Of a stretch of DNA of 64,000 nt, positions 24,098 to 35,100 are shown piece after piece (positions within the stretch are counted from its first letter, which is position 1; every line of letters begins with the position of its first letter). The notes below the pieces were generated by a model, which searched no databases, was not told where the DNA came from, and worked only from the letters and a program-made list of their open reading frames with translations. The translations under genes and the position numbers were made by a program. Origin of the DNA: Mayamaea pseudoterrestris (lineage: Eukaryota > Bacillariophyta > Bacillariophyceae > Sellaphorales > Sellaphoraceae); the NCBI GenBank assembly GCA_027923505.1, contig BROI01000004.1, positions 1 through 64,000 on the forward strand. Reading direction: 5' to 3'.

Positions 24098-25393
24098 ATG
24101 TCTAATTGGAAGAATGAACATTCGTTTGGAACGCCGCCTCCAGCTCCAATAGGCAGCATGTGCGCTTTATTTGGTGCGGCGCCGGCTCCTCCCCTCTTTG
24201 GCGAAACATCTGCAGCTCCGCACAGTTTTGGCGGGTTTGGAGGAGGCCATTGATTCTCGGCGTCATCTGGAGGATTTGGATTCCCGTCGGCGACGTCTGG
24301 AGCATTTGGAGCGCCGGCTCCAGCTCCAAGTGGCAGCTTTTTTTGTACAACGCCAGCTCCAAGCAGCTTATTTGGTGCGGCGCCAGCTCCTTCACTCTTT
24401 GGCGAAACATCCGCAGCTCCGCACAGCTTTGGCGGGTTTGGAGGAGACCATGGATTCTCGACGACCTCTGGAGGATTTGGAGCGCCGCTGGCGACTTCTG
24501 GAGGATTTGGGTTTGAAATGCAGCCTTTTCTCTCGGCTTTTGGAGCGCCGTTGGCGACATCTGGAGGATTTGGTTTTGGAACGCAGCCTGGTTTCTCGGC
24601 TTTTGGAGCGCCGTCGGCGACATCTGGAGGATTTGGGTTTGGAACGCAGCCTGGTACGTCGCTAAATTGGATGGGCGGATTTTCCGGGGCTACGGCAGCT
24701 TTTGGAGCGTTGCAGCAGCCGCAGCCACACATACCTTTCATTGGACGTAAGAAAGATCCAGCTCACCGCTTTGACCTGCCTCGCTCGCCTTTTCCTTTCG
24801 CGACAGCTCCCGCTTCGCATGAGTCAGCCGGATTTGGAACCGCGCCGTCCTTTGGTTTTCCGCCGGCCGCCGCAACTGGCTTTGCGCCACCTGCTTTTGG
24901 ATCGAATAGCTTTTCTTTCGCTTCAATTCAAGCTGCAGCTGCAGCTGCCTTTCGAGCCCCCACTTGCCGCAACAATTCAGTCGTCCCAACGTCAAAGACG
25001 GGCGGCAGCAACTCGGTCCTTGTCGGACATCTTGCGCAGGAAATTGTTGATCGCATCAACAAGCTCGAGTACAATGACTGGAAGGAGAAGGTCTTTGGCT
25101 ACTTTAGCCGCAAGTCGATCCAGGCGCAGTCGGATTCGAACATGATGGATGAAGACTTTGGAGACAAGTTGCTCGCTCTTCTGAAGCATTTGGAAGTGCT
25201 TGCCAAGATCTCCGTCTTGAAGCTGGTGGTGTGGAAGGCCAAGTGTCGTTTGCACTCGAGCGACGAAAACGCCGACCCGCTTGGCGCCGTCATGTGGTAC
25301 AGTAAGGGATGGAAAAAAGTCAAGCAGCATTACGTTGACGACGCGGCGATTGAAACGGTTGCGAAACTCATTCGGCCATGGCTCGGGGAGTAA
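24098..25393 (+). CDS. FG/GFGF-rich protein, paralogue 1, with an in-frame TGA
   Basis: ATG at 24098, same frame to the TAA at 25391, apart from one TGA at 24251-24253. Before and after it the frame encodes Phe-Gly repeats (ALFGAAPAP, SFGGFGG, GGFGFGTQPG) typical of nucleoporin-like unstructured sequence. The last 130 residues are a charged helical domain (about 25015-25390) with LLKHLEVLAK, LKLVVWKAKCRL and KGWKKVKQ, conserved in the next gene. I do not recognise that domain. A 93-bp internal repeat (about 24168-24260 and 24382-24474) shows that the TGA stands where the other copy has GGA. Other genes here use TGA as a stop, so this is a real interruption, a sequencing error or readthrough. 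Nuclear-pore work is only a guess from FG content. Confidence 0.6.
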
Positions 25394-25983
25394 GCGAGCG
25401 ACAAGAGTAATTACATCAATGAAACATGAAAGCGACATGAGTGTCGGGGTTTGACAGCAACAGATTACATCAATGAAACATGAAAGCGACATGAGTGTCG
25501 GGGTTTGACAGCAACAGAAAACAAGAGTTTTCGAGTAGAGTACAGGATTCTTGCGACGGCGATCCAATAATAGTACTAACAGTAAACTAACATACTACTT
25601 ACGCAATACTCTATGGTCTATCGTGGATACTTCAGAGTGCGTGGCTGATATCTTGGCAATTTACAGAAGTCACCAAAACAGTAAGTCAACAAAGAAGCTG
25701 TTAACATAGTTGACACAGATGACCTGTACGCTCGTTCATTTGCCAAATCCCGTGGCAAGCTGCGATATCAAGAGGCGTGTTGCCTCTCGCAACCCAGTTT
25801 CGCTCCCGCGGGGAATGTCAAACTCGCTCCGACTTCTGTACCCGGTACGACACACAATCCGGCAACTACAGCTCGCGCACAACGGAAATCGCCATCGTGG
25901 AACTGGTTCAGCTTTTTGGCAGCAGCCGCGCAGCGTTGCCGTGGATTTCATCGCACCACTCTTGTCAATTAACTGCCTTGATC
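25394..25983. other. Intergenic between the two FG-rich paralogues
   Basis: This 590-bp spacer holds the 3' region of paralogue 1, including a 54-bp tandem duplication, and the promoter of paralogue 2. An open frame runs through about 25780-25983 into the next gene, but it begins at a TTG. I see no separate gene. Confidence 0.6.
25410..25517. repeat. 54-bp perfect tandem duplication in a 3' region
   Basis: Positions 25410-25463 are repeated at 25464-25517 without a visible mismatch (ATTACATCAATGAAACATG start). The lack of divergence suggests recent origin. It lies just after the stop codon of paralogue 1, probably in its 3' untranslated region. Confidence 0.9.
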
Positions 25984-26853
25984 ATGTTTCGATATCCTCC
26001 GAACAACGACAATTCTAATTTCGGAGCGCCAGCTGCTCGCGGTGGCGGATTATTTGGACCGCCGCCAGATGCTCCTGATGGCGGTGCGCCGCAAGGTGGT
26101 GCCTTTGGTGCGCCAGTTCCAGCGGGTCTGATGCCGCCCGTAGACGGGTTTGAAGGAGGCTTTGGGTTTGCAGCTGCAAGCGTTGGTGTCGAAGATCCTC
26201 CAGCTGCTCGTCCACGTTTCGGCTTTGGAGCGCCATCTGCGGCTGCAGATGGAGGCGGCCTCCCTTTGCTCAATGCCTACCATGAACGTCAACAGCAAGG
26301 AGTGCTGCCGCCGAGCAGTTTTTTATTTCGTAATCCGCCTCGCAATACTCAGGCGCCAGTCGCTACGTATCCGTGTTTTCGTTTTGACTCGCAGTTGCAT
26401 ATACAAGAGCCTAGTACCGGTAGTTTCTGGCCGGCAGCAGTGTTTAAAAACTCGGCGGATGACCGTCCCATCCTTGCTGGCTTCATTGGAGAGGATATGA
26501 TCGACCGCATTGAGAAGCTCGAACACAATGCGTGGAAGGAGCAAGTTTATGGCTACTTGTGCCGCAAATTCATCCACTTGCAGATGCCTAATAGTCAAGA
26601 CGCCTTGGACGAAGTTGGAGACCAAGTTCGTTCGCTTTTGAAGCATTTGGAAGTGCTCGCCAAGACTGTCCTTTTGAAGCTTGTCGTCTGGAAATCAAAA
26701 TGCCGCTTGCATGAGGTCGAGGAGAATACCAATCCATTTGGTGTCATGTTGTGGTCGGGCAAGGGATGGAAGAAGGTCAAGCAGGAATATGTCAATCATG
26801 CGGCCATTGATACGATTGCCGAGGTGATGCAGCCGTGGCTTGAGGATTTGTAA
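25984..26853 (+). CDS. FG-rich protein, paralogue 2
   Basis: ATG at 25984, 289 residues, intronless and uninterrupted. The first 100 residues are Gly/Ala/Pro-rich with scattered FG and GLFG-like elements (NFGAPAARGGGLFGPP, GGFGFAAA). From about residue 155 comes the helical domain shared with the gene upstream (ILAGFIGEDMIDRIEKLEHN, LLKHLEVLAKTVLLKLVVWK, KGWKKVKQEYV), roughly 55% identical by eye. The FG part has diverged much more than the carboxyl domain. That domain is therefore the constrained part. Function unknown. The FG content permits, but does not prove, a nuclear-pore or condensate role. Confidence 0.75.
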   Translation: MFRYPPNNDNSNFGAPAARGGGLFGPPPDAPDGGAPQGGAFGAPVPAGLMPPVDGFEGGFGFAAASVGVEDPPAARPRFGFGAPSAAADGGGLPLLNAYHERQQQGVLPPSSFLFRNPPRNTQAPVATYPCFRFDSQLHIQEPSTGSFWPAAVFKNSADDRPILAGFIGEDMIDRIEKLEHNAWKEQVYGYLCRKFIHLQMPNSQDALDEVGDQVRSLLKHLEVLAKTVLLKLVVWKSKCRLHEVEENTNPFGVMLWSGKGWKKVKQEYVNHAAIDTIAEVMQPWLEDL

Positions 26854-27306
26854 ATGATTCTAGACGGGAGCAACTGAAGAGACGGAGAGTGATCCAGTGT
26901 TTGTCGAGTTGAGTAGAGTAGTTTTCGAACGACCATTACTTACTGTAATTCTACTACTGTGATAACAAGATTTAATGATTGAAAAACGCCATATACTCCT
27001 AGCATTTTCGTGCGCGACGTTTCGTTTCATGCTAAGCGCCTTCGGCGCAGCTCTCCTTGCAATAACATACAATACAGTGAGCTAGTTTCCGTAATGAAAA
27101 AGCTGCGGGATTATATCCCGCGAACATGCAGCGATTGGCATACCGGCAGCTAGTCAACCGATGCGACTCGGGAACGAGTTCATTAGGGTCATGGTTGACG
27201 TGGATGCATGATGGATTCGCATCATCCGTTCGACCAAGCATATATTCACCATGAGATCTTGCGCGATTCCTTGTAGCTTCACGCACCTTTAAACCTACGT
27301 TACGTA
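26854..27306. other. Intergenic before topoisomerase gene
   Basis: 453 bp between two plus-strand genes. I see no open frame of note. A perfect hairpin lies at 27105-27121 (GCGGGAT, loop TAT, ATCCCGC), of unknown meaning. TACGTTACGTA occurs just before the ATG at 27307. Confidence 0.55.
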
Positions 27307-30300
27307 ATGGAATTACAATCTACATTAAACCTTTACAAGTGGAAGCGAAAGCGGCGGTATCTCGTTAATTGCGCGTGGAGAAGTTTGGGAATCTGGCAAA
27401 CCATCATTGCCGTCATGTTTCTTCTCGGCATGTCGCAACGAAGCACCTTCTTTGTCAAAGGGTTTATGATTAAAAGCAACTTTAATCAAAGACATGAACG
27501 AGCATCAGTGCTCCTGACGGCTGTCGCCGCGAGAAAGGCGTCCAAGAAAGCCACGAAACCCACAATAGTAGCATCGGACACTACCTCCTTGCCCTATCGA
27601 CTCGTCATTGTCGAGTCACCCTCCAAGTGCAAAACAATCGACAAGATTCTGAACGAATATGTGCAAACAAACAATCTTGCATTCAGCTATCAAGTGACAT
27701 CATGCTACGGCCATGTGAGGGATCTCAGCAAGGAAAAAATTCCACCGAGCGACTCTGCAGCCTTTCCCTATACTGTTCCTGGCATTGACCTTTCCCATCA
27801 TCAATTTAAACCACTCTACCAAATCATTGAAAAGAAGAAACATATTGTCAAAGAGCTGCGTCAGCTTGCGAGCAAGGCGGAAAAGGTATTGCTCGCGACG
27901 GATCCGGATCGTGAAGGTGAAGCGATTGCATGGCACTTGAATGAAATATTACAGACTGATAGTATTGATGATGCTGGACGCTTACCGACTGAGCGCGTCT
28001 CATTCACCGAAATTACTCCATCTGCTGTTTTGGACGCAGTCATACCGACGCACGAGAATGATGCAGCTAGTTCTGCCGAACATAGTAACCTCCGGCGAAT
28101 CAATCCACACTTGGTCACGGCCCAGGAAACGCGGCGATTACTGGATCGACTCGTTGGATTTACACTGAGTCCGATTCTTTGGCGCAAGATTGCGCCCGGC
28201 TTGTCGGCGGGTCGCGTGCAGTCGGTGGGCATGGCGCTCGTGGTAAATCGCGAGCGAGAGCGATTGCGGTTTGAAGCAACTGAGTATTGGGACTTGGAAG
28301 CGAAATTATTGGTGGCGACAGAGTCGCATAATGAGCAGAGTAATTCAATCAAGGCAAAGCTAGTGTCTGTGAATGGACAATATGTGGCGTCGGAAGGAAA
28401 AGACTTTACTGCCCAAGGAAGACAACTTGTCTCGGCCGAGAAACTGCACTTGAACGTGGATGAGGCGCACTCGTTGGCAAACAAACTATCCAACGCCACT
28501 TGGGTCATCAAGGAGGTTACATCGAAACAGGTGCGTATGCAGCCTCCGAAACCATATCGAACCAGCACGCTGCAGCAGGATGCGAATCGCCGGCTATCGC
28601 TCAGTGTTGACCAGACAATGCGAGTGGCGCAACAGCTCTACGAAGCCGGGTACATTAGCTACATGCGGACAGACTCGAGCACCTTGTCAAGTCAAGCAGA
28701 GGAAGCCATCGAGTTGTCAGTGGAAGAAGTGTTTGGCTCTACTGAATACGATGCATCGATACGTGGCAAGGGCATTGGACATGTCAAATCGTCGCAAAAT
28801 GTCAGCTTTGCGCAAGAGGCCCATGAGGCTATCCGCCCAGCCGTCCAACCAGGAGGTATCTTGGCAGCGCCAGAACTTTTGATGGGTCAAGTCGACGATG
28901 TTGCATTAAAATTGTATCGCATGATTTACCAGCGCACATTGGCCAGTCGCATGCAGCCTTTGTTAACGCTTCGCACCCGAATTGCCATTGAAACTACTGA
29001 ATATGGGGGTGTCACTGCGGAGTTTCGTGCAACTGGTAGCGTCATTGTCAAACCTGGTTATTCAGCAGCTTATGCAGCAAGTAAAATAGACGAGGAGGCG
29101 GAGGGCGATAAACAGCAGCTGCCTCATCTAAAAGAAGGTCAAGTCATGACGTTAGAAACTGTTTTGCCGATTGACCACGCCACACAACCTCCACCACGAT
29201 TCAATGAAGCCAGCTTTGTCAAGGAGCTTGAAGCTCTTGGCGTGGGTCGTCCAAGCACTTATGCGAGCACCGTAAAGACTCTGCGCGAGCGAGCCTACGT
29301 GGGAACCCCTCTTAAAGAAAATAGCCGCCGAATCAGTTTCAGAAAGGAACCTTCGGGCATGTCTAAAGTAGCTCAACGAGCTGCCGGTGGCGAGGATTTT
29401 ACAGGAGCAGCTCAAGGTCCACTGGTGCCATCTCTTTCCGCGTTTGTCGTCAGTGACCTTTTAGAGAAGCACTGTTCAATTATCATTGATTCCGGGTTCA
29501 CTGCAAATATGGAAGAGCAACTGGATTGGATCGCATCGGGCGACAAACCGAGCGAGTACAGTGTCCAGTACCTGAATGACTTTTATACTGGCGACGAAGG
29601 TTTGGCAGCACGTGTGAAACGGATTGATGAGGCGGTAGATGCGGACGACGCGCGCCGTGTTGATCTCCCAGCTCTTGAACCTACCGATTTTGCATCGTCA
29701 GGCGACGACATTGCACTGTGTGTCGGGCCTTGGGGGCCTTTCGTCAAGCTTGTTGACAATAACGACAGCAGCAATGCAACGACAGTGTCATTACCGCCAG
29801 GAATGGCTGCTGACCTCACTTTAATATCCCCTGAGGCTTTGCGATCTATTGTCGCCACCAAGCTGGCTGGAGGATTAGTGCTCGGCCAGCATCCATCGGA
29901 CGGACGCAACATTCGGTTAAAGACGGGTCGATACGGAGCTTTCTTACAATGGGGTGAGGATAACGAAGAGGGCACGACAACCCACTCTTTGCCAAAAAGT
30001 ATAGCAAGCATGCGTACCTTTGATTCGTTCACAGATGACGTTGAAGCTGATAGCGAGGAGAACGCTGGATTGTTTGCTCAGCGACTTGGGGTCACTTACG
30101 ATCATGCGGTCGGCTACGTGGAGCTTCCACGTACTGTTTGCTTCTTGAATGATAAACCCATCGTCGCGGCAATCGGCCCGTATGGTCCCTATTTGAAGTA
30201 CAACAATTCTTATACAAGCTTAAAAGCCACAGACGGGGACGTACTCAATGTTGATCCAGCTACAGCGGAACAGTTGGTCATCGAACGAATAGTAAACGGT

Positions 30301-31044
30301 AAACCTAAGGGCGCTATAGCTGATCTAGGTGAAAAGGATGGAAGCCCAGTAACAGTAAAGAGAGGGCGGTTTGGCAATTACTTGAATTGGAAGCGAGTCA
30401 ATGCCAAGCTACCTTCAGAATACCAGGACGAGCCATCGAGCATGCCACTTGAAGAAGCGTGGGTGCTGATACAGGCTGCTTCGGGTGGATCCAAAGGTAA
30501 GAAAAGCACGTCAAAGATAGCAAAGTCTTCTCCAGAACTCCCGCCAGCTCCAAAGCGCCCAATGTCGGCATATTTACACTTTTGCGCCGCGAAGCGCCCG
30601 GAAATTAAAAGCACTGTGTCTTCGCTGGGAGATGCTGCAAAGGCGCTGGCAGCTCTTTGGGCCGCAGCTTCGGAGACCGAGCGCGAAACCTACATTAAAT
30701 TAGCAGCTGCGGGAAAGGTCGAGTACGAAAAAACAAAGGAAAACTGGCAGAAGGAGTGTCAAGAGATTCTTGACAAGTCAAAAGCTGCCAAGCCAACTGG
30801 GAAACAGCGAAAGATAGCTGTCATCAAGAAAGCTCCGCCTTTGCTTTCGAAAAAGGCGAAATCAGCCTACCTATTCTTCTGCGCAGAGAAGCGCCCCCAA
30901 GTTGCAGCGCAATTCTCGGGGTTGGGCGCCGTGACCAAAGAACTCGCTCGTCAATGGGCAGAAACTTCCGATCGAAGCAAATACGAAGCGCTCGCACAAG
31001 TGGCCAAGGAGTCACATGCCACGGAGAATGTGTTGCAAACATGA
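27307..31044 (+). CDS. Bacterial-type DNA topoisomerase I (type IA) with two HMG boxes
   Basis: ATG at 27307, 1245 residues, intronless. The first 60 residues are basic and contain a hydrophobic stretch (IWQTIIAVMFLLG), then Ser/Arg/Lys-rich sequence, as in an organelle-targeting leader. From about residue 97 comes a TopA core: Toprim with VIVESPSKCKTI and ATDPDREGEAIAWHL, then GLSAGRVQSVGMALV. The active-site tyrosine is in ISYMRTDS (about Y452), followed by AHEAIRP, VGRPSTYAST and MEEQLDWIASG. After it come TopA carboxyl repeats (GPWGPFVKL, GRYGAFLQWG, GPYGPYLKY). Two HMG-like boxes end the protein (about 1082-1150, KRPMSAYLHFCAAKRP; about 1181-1240, KKAKSAYLFFCAEKRP). TopA relaxes negative supercoils. 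In a eukaryote this form most likely serves plastid or mitochondrial DNA. The fusion to HMG boxes suggests nucleoid binding, which is inference. Confidence 0.92.
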   Translation: MELQSTLNLYKWKRKRRYLVNCAWRSLGIWQTIIAVMFLLGMSQRSTFFVKGFMIKSNFNQRHERASVLLTAVAARKASKKATKPTIVASDTTSLPYRLVIVESPSKCKTIDKILNEYVQTNNLAFSYQVTSCYGHVRDLSKEKIPPSDSAAFPYTVPGIDLSHHQFKPLYQIIEKKKHIVKELRQLASKAEKVLLATDPDREGEAIAWHLNEILQTDSIDDAGRLPTERVSFTEITPSAVLDAVIPTHENDAASSAEHSNLRRINPHLVTAQETRRLLDRLVGFTLSPILWRKIAPGLSAGRVQSVGMALVVNRERERLRFEATEYWDLEAKLLVATESHNEQSNSIKAKLVSVNGQYVASEGKDFTAQGRQLVSAEKLHLNVDEAHSLANKLSNATWVIKEVTSKQVRMQPPKPYRTSTLQQDANRRLSLSVDQTMRVAQQLYEAGYISYMRTDSSTLSSQAEEAIELSVEEVFGSTEYDASIRGKGIGHVKSSQNVSFAQEAHEAIRPAVQPGGILAAPELLMGQVDDVALKLYRMIYQRTLASRMQPLLTLRTRIAIETTEYGGVTAEFRATGSVIVKPGYSAAYAASKIDEEAEGDKQQLPHLKEGQVMTLETVLPIDHATQPPPRFNEASFVKELEALGVGRPSTYASTVKTLRERAYVGTPLKENSRRISFRKEPSGMSKVAQRAAGGEDFTGAAQGPLVPSLSAFVVSDLLEKHCSIIIDSGFTANMEEQLDWIASGDKPSEYSVQYLNDFYTGDEGLAARVKRIDEAVDADDARRVDLPALEPTDFASSGDDIALCVGPWGPFVKLVDNNDSSNATTVSLPPGMAADLTLISPEALRSIVATKLAGGLVLGQHPSDGRNIRLKTGRYGAFLQWGEDNEEGTTTHSLPKSIASMRTFDSFTDDVEADSEENAGLFAQRLGVTYDHAVGYVELPRTVCFLNDKPIVAAIGPYGPYLKYNNSYTSLKATDGDVLNVDPATAEQLVIERIVNGKPKGAIADLGEKDGSPVTVKRGRFGNYLNWKRVNAKLPSEYQDEPSSMPLEEAWVLIQAASGGSKGKKSTSKIAKSSPELPPAPKRPMSAYLHFCAAKRPEIKSTVSSLGDAAKALAALWAAASETERETYIKLAAAGKVEYEKTKENWQKECQEILDKSKAAKPTGKQRKIAVIKKAPPLLSKKAKSAYLFFCAEKRPQVAAQFSGLGAVTKELARQWAETSDRSKYEALAQVAKESHATENVLQT

Positions 31045-31595
31045 AACATTCATAGTCAAGCTACACGACGCTCCGACCAGCGCTGTAGAACCGACCGGTC
31101 GTCGACACTTTGCCTTCGGTTGTGCCAGGTTACAAAATGGCATCGGCAAGGTGCGTGAGGTGCACTACTGAAGCAATTAAGAGGGCCAGATAGCGCCTAT
31201 AAAAAGGCTACCCGATGACTTCGACTACAGCAGAGTAGTTGAGCGATGGGCTAGCTAGATAATCAATGCAACTGCCTTCTCTTTGCTGACCGTGCGGACG
31301 TTGTTCAAGTAAACCATCTGTGTTGCTCCAATGATTAGTCGCCGCGCTCGCCCGCCGGCTGGAATTGTTGTCGGACCGGTTATGCGACGTTCTTGGTACT
31401 CATTTGACGTGGATTTCTACAGGGGAGCCTCGCTGATTCGGTTCGGGTGACGTGGTGTTCTCGCAACGCATGCGAAGGTTCGAACTTTAAAACGGACATG
31501 ATCACCGAAAACAAACTCGTTCGTTTCGACCGCATTTAATTTGCGACGTCGCTCACAAACCGACAAAAATCTTTTTGTCTCGAACAAGGATTCCA
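31045..31595. other. Intergenic with TATA-like sequence
   Basis: 551 bp between two plus-strand genes. A good TATA-like sequence (CCTATAAAAAGG) lies at about 31197-31208. That is nearly 400 bp before the next ATG, so a long leader or a leader intron is possible. No other feature is evident. Confidence 0.45.
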
Positions 31596-31856
31596 ATGGC
31601 CCTATCTTCAGCGACAAGCACCATGGTGCGACGGGCGGCGACTCTGCAACGATCATCCCCAACTCTGCATCAGCAGCAACGACACTTCCAAGCAAGCAAG
31701 GTGACGACGGAATCGAGCCTCACCGGGGCCTCGATCTTTATGGGAGCTTTGGTCGGAATTCCCGGTCTTCTTGTCTACGCCGACTATGCATTTATGAAAG
31801 AAAGAGTCGAAGTCTTTGGAGGCAGATTGCAGCGAGTCAGCAGCAGGTGGCTGTAG
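31596..31856 (+). CDS. Small single-pass protein with mitochondrial-type leader
   Basis: ATG at 31596 gives 86 residues. An alternative ATG is at 31623. The first 40 residues are rich in Ser, Arg and Gln with no acidic residue (MVRRAATLQRS, QQQRHFQASK), as in a mitochondrial presequence. One membrane segment follows (ASIFMGALVGIPGLLVYADY), then a short basic tail. Size and layout match small accessory subunits of respiratory complexes, but I cannot name a family. The clean leader and the spacing between neighbours support a real gene. Confidence 0.6.
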   Translation: MALSSATSTMVRRAATLQRSSPTLHQQQRHFQASKVTTESSLTGASIFMGALVGIPGLLVYADYAFMKERVEVFGGRLQRVSSRWL

Positions 31857-32126
31857 GAGTAATATGATCGAAAATGCGATTCATTTGATGCATTGTTCGA
31901 CCATTTCTACAGTACGTACGACTCAATTCATTTCGATTACCACTTCTCTGAACTTTGCCAAGGCCTTTTTGCAAGACACCAAAGAAACGCACATCTTTTA
32001 TGCATATATACGACAGTCTGACTATCATGTCGGTAGGAATTAATACATAGGCAAATGTTTGTCACTTTTACCCTACCTTCGTAAACTTCTGATATTTCGG
32101 TAGCTACGTAAATGGTGCAAATTAAT

Positions 32127-35100
32127 CTACATTAACATTCTATTGCACTGAATCTCCAGCAGGTTGTCAACAACCAAGTCCACCGTTGATCCAATCGCAC
32201 TTGCCAAATCTTCTTGGTCAACCAGAGAAAGGTCTACGTAGCGCATGACAAAATCACCGTCAATGACGCCTTTCTTTCGATCGTTGCTTCGACATCCACC
32301 TCGTCGCGGTGATCGGCGGTATAGCCGATATGCTCGTTGATTCAAGCCACAATCGCTCTCCAAAGCATTCGCCATGACCGACTGCAGGGCCATGAGTCGC
32401 CAGTAGACGGGCTCGCTAAGCGGAACAATGCCATGAATGCTTCCATCAGTCGTGCCAAAGAATGCTCCAACCTTTTGATCGTCGTCGCTTTTACCAAACA
32501 GAGTGTCTTGCTGCTTCAAAGCAGCCAATGTGCTCGATGGTGTTGCGCTGTGGACATGGAGGCTTGACCGACAAAAGTAGGACTCGAATGCTGTTGTCTG
32601 ACTTCCAACATGAAAGTCCGCCCGACAAACAAGCTTGTTTCCTCCTCGAGCGGCTGCTTCGCCGGGCGAATACTGGAAGAACTGCAAATTTTGGCGGTCG
32701 TCATTGCAAATAAACGTCATCGCTGCCCCGCGGCTCATGAGACCTGCAGCGTATACGGCAATCGGATCATAGTCCTTAGCCAGCAGCGTCAAGCTCTTGT
32801 CAGACTCTCGCCATATTAAGAAATGAAGAGAATCGTACGCATCACTGAGCAGCAAAAAGTTTTTGAAATGATGAATGTCCAAAATATGCATCGTGGCCCG
32901 GAAAAAGCCCACCTGTGTCAGCCTGTTGCTACCCCACTGTTCCACATTCACATCAGCACCAGCGCCAATTACGAGTCGATGCCGCCCTTCCGCAGCGAGA
33001 CAGCTTAAACTTGTGACAGGACCATGGGAAATGTTCTTCTCGTATTTAAGCGAAAGGACTGGCACATCAGTGGCCATCAAGTTTTCCTCGGCAGGTGGCG
33101 AAATTTCAAAAAGCAAGGCTCGGCCCTTTGATGTGACATCCTCGCCGTTATGATTAACAATCCCAGTGCCAACCGTAACAAATAATTGGTCGTTATGTTC
33201 CGTCGTGTCTTCCTCCGATGAGCCAGACACGTCCGGAAAGTCAGTCAGCCTCATGACCTTCATCGTAAGCGCATGTTCGTACTCTTCAAATTCAAATGAG
33301 TCGACAACCATCCAATTGCTTGCTGCGTCAACAATCCAAAGCGAGTATGCCTCTGTCACTAAAGGAGGGGCCCCGCCGAGGGTGTCACTGATGGCAAAAC
33401 AGTCCTCGCGTTCAATCTCTTCCACCCACTCAGTCTCAAGATCAAAGCCACCAAGATCAGCTTCGACCTGTTTCTGTATCTTCGCTGCTTGTTTCTCTTC
33501 TTGTATCCTCTCCTTCTCCTCTGGCGAGACACCGTCGTTGTCAATATCAAGCTGATCCACTTCTAGCTCACGAGAAACCAACATTGCATAGATTGGACGG
33601 TCTGGAGACGAAATAGTATCGTCGTCAATAAAACAAACAGCGCGAACAGTAACTCCGAGCAAAATTTTCTCTGCCAGATAGCTGCTGTTGCCGACTAGAA
33701 GACCTTGCGACTGAAAAGCCGGTGATAAACCATGAAAGGCAGTAATCCGCTGACTGCCGACGCGGCCAACACGTTCATGAAGTGTCACAAAACCGAAGTA
33801 AGCACCTTCGCTAGGCAACAATCCTGAACAAAATCCAGACACTGGCCTTGGTTTGCCGCCTGCTGGAGCTCCATGTCTAGTGCGATGGACAATTATCTTT
33901 GGATTTTCCCGCTCTGGAACAATCCAAACAGACTGAGAGCATGACGCAAACAGTCCATCGAGTCCTGATATGTTACTAAATCGATGAAGTCGGACGAAGG
34001 AGAATGAATCATCGAGGTTCGTTTTTTCAACAATGCGTCTCCGCACTAGCTTTGTGAAATGTCGATGCTGCTCCTGACTTGACCGCACTATAGATGCACT
34101 TCGAACTTTGTAAAAGACGGAACTTGAACCAGATTCAGCACTCACTTTCACGCTGTAGAGCTCGAGATCGCCAGCAGTTGTCTCGATTGCCAAGCACATG
34201 CTATTTTGTATAACCGCATTCGACGTGTTGCTAGATTCCTTACACAAAAAGAATCGCATTTCTTTGACAGCAATTAAATGAGATCTAGGAAGCCTCACAG
34301 AACTTGCATCATTTTGTAACATTTCAACTCCTTGGCCGCAACCCGCAGCAGTCCAACATTTACTGAGATGGCCATCACTGCCGTAGGAGTAAACTTCTAG
34401 ATGACCAGACTGCCTACAAACAGCAACAAATAACATCACTTCGTCCAATAAACTGGTGGCCTCCTGCTGCACATTCTCGTGTGTCTCCGGAATGCAGGTA
34501 GTGGATCGAGCAGCTATACCGTAAAGTTCCGCCTCCTCGTCATCGTCACTAAAATAACTAGGGATGACATTGACATTCGCATTCCCATTCTCTGATGTCA
34601 TTGCGTCCTCATCATTCGCGGCCAGTTGTGGTGCGAAAAACGATTTTGGGCACGTGAAGACATCGACACTGACAACTAGCTTGTTTTTGTAAAAGCTTTG
34701 GATATCGTCATCATCAATGTCCATGTCATCGGCCGGCGAAGCCTCTATTGCACAAGATGACAATATGCCACCATCGCTTACAATAAATGCCTCGCCTCGG
34801 CCAGAGCTCCAAACACAAGCAAAAGCCAAACCATCAACACCTTCGACTTGATGCTTCACAAACGGAGTCGCTTGGTTCATAGTGTCACCGCTTGTTTCAA
34901 GCATAATTTCTATTTTCAAGACGAGTGATGCTCTGGTGGCTTCGAGGACGACAATAAAATAAGCAGGCATGCCATTAGCACTAGGTGTACTCACAAGGAC
35001 ACAGACCGACCCGTCGAGAAATTCTCCTGCCATATGGAGTGTTGAAAGAAAGACATCCGCTGTGCTTTCAAAGATTTGGCCTCCGCTTGAGAAGTCATTC

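Noticed and set aside
24171-24665. A plus-strand frame of 164 codons overlapping FG-rich paralogue 1
   Set aside because: It is a shifted reading of the same repeats (RRLEDL-type). The FG frame is the one shared with paralogue 2.
23956-24741. A 261-codon open frame on the minus strand opposite the FG-rich gene
   Set aside because: It is the antisense of the FG repeats (NPPDVADGAPK-like repeats). The plus frame has a paralogue next door and a conserved domain, the minus frame does not.
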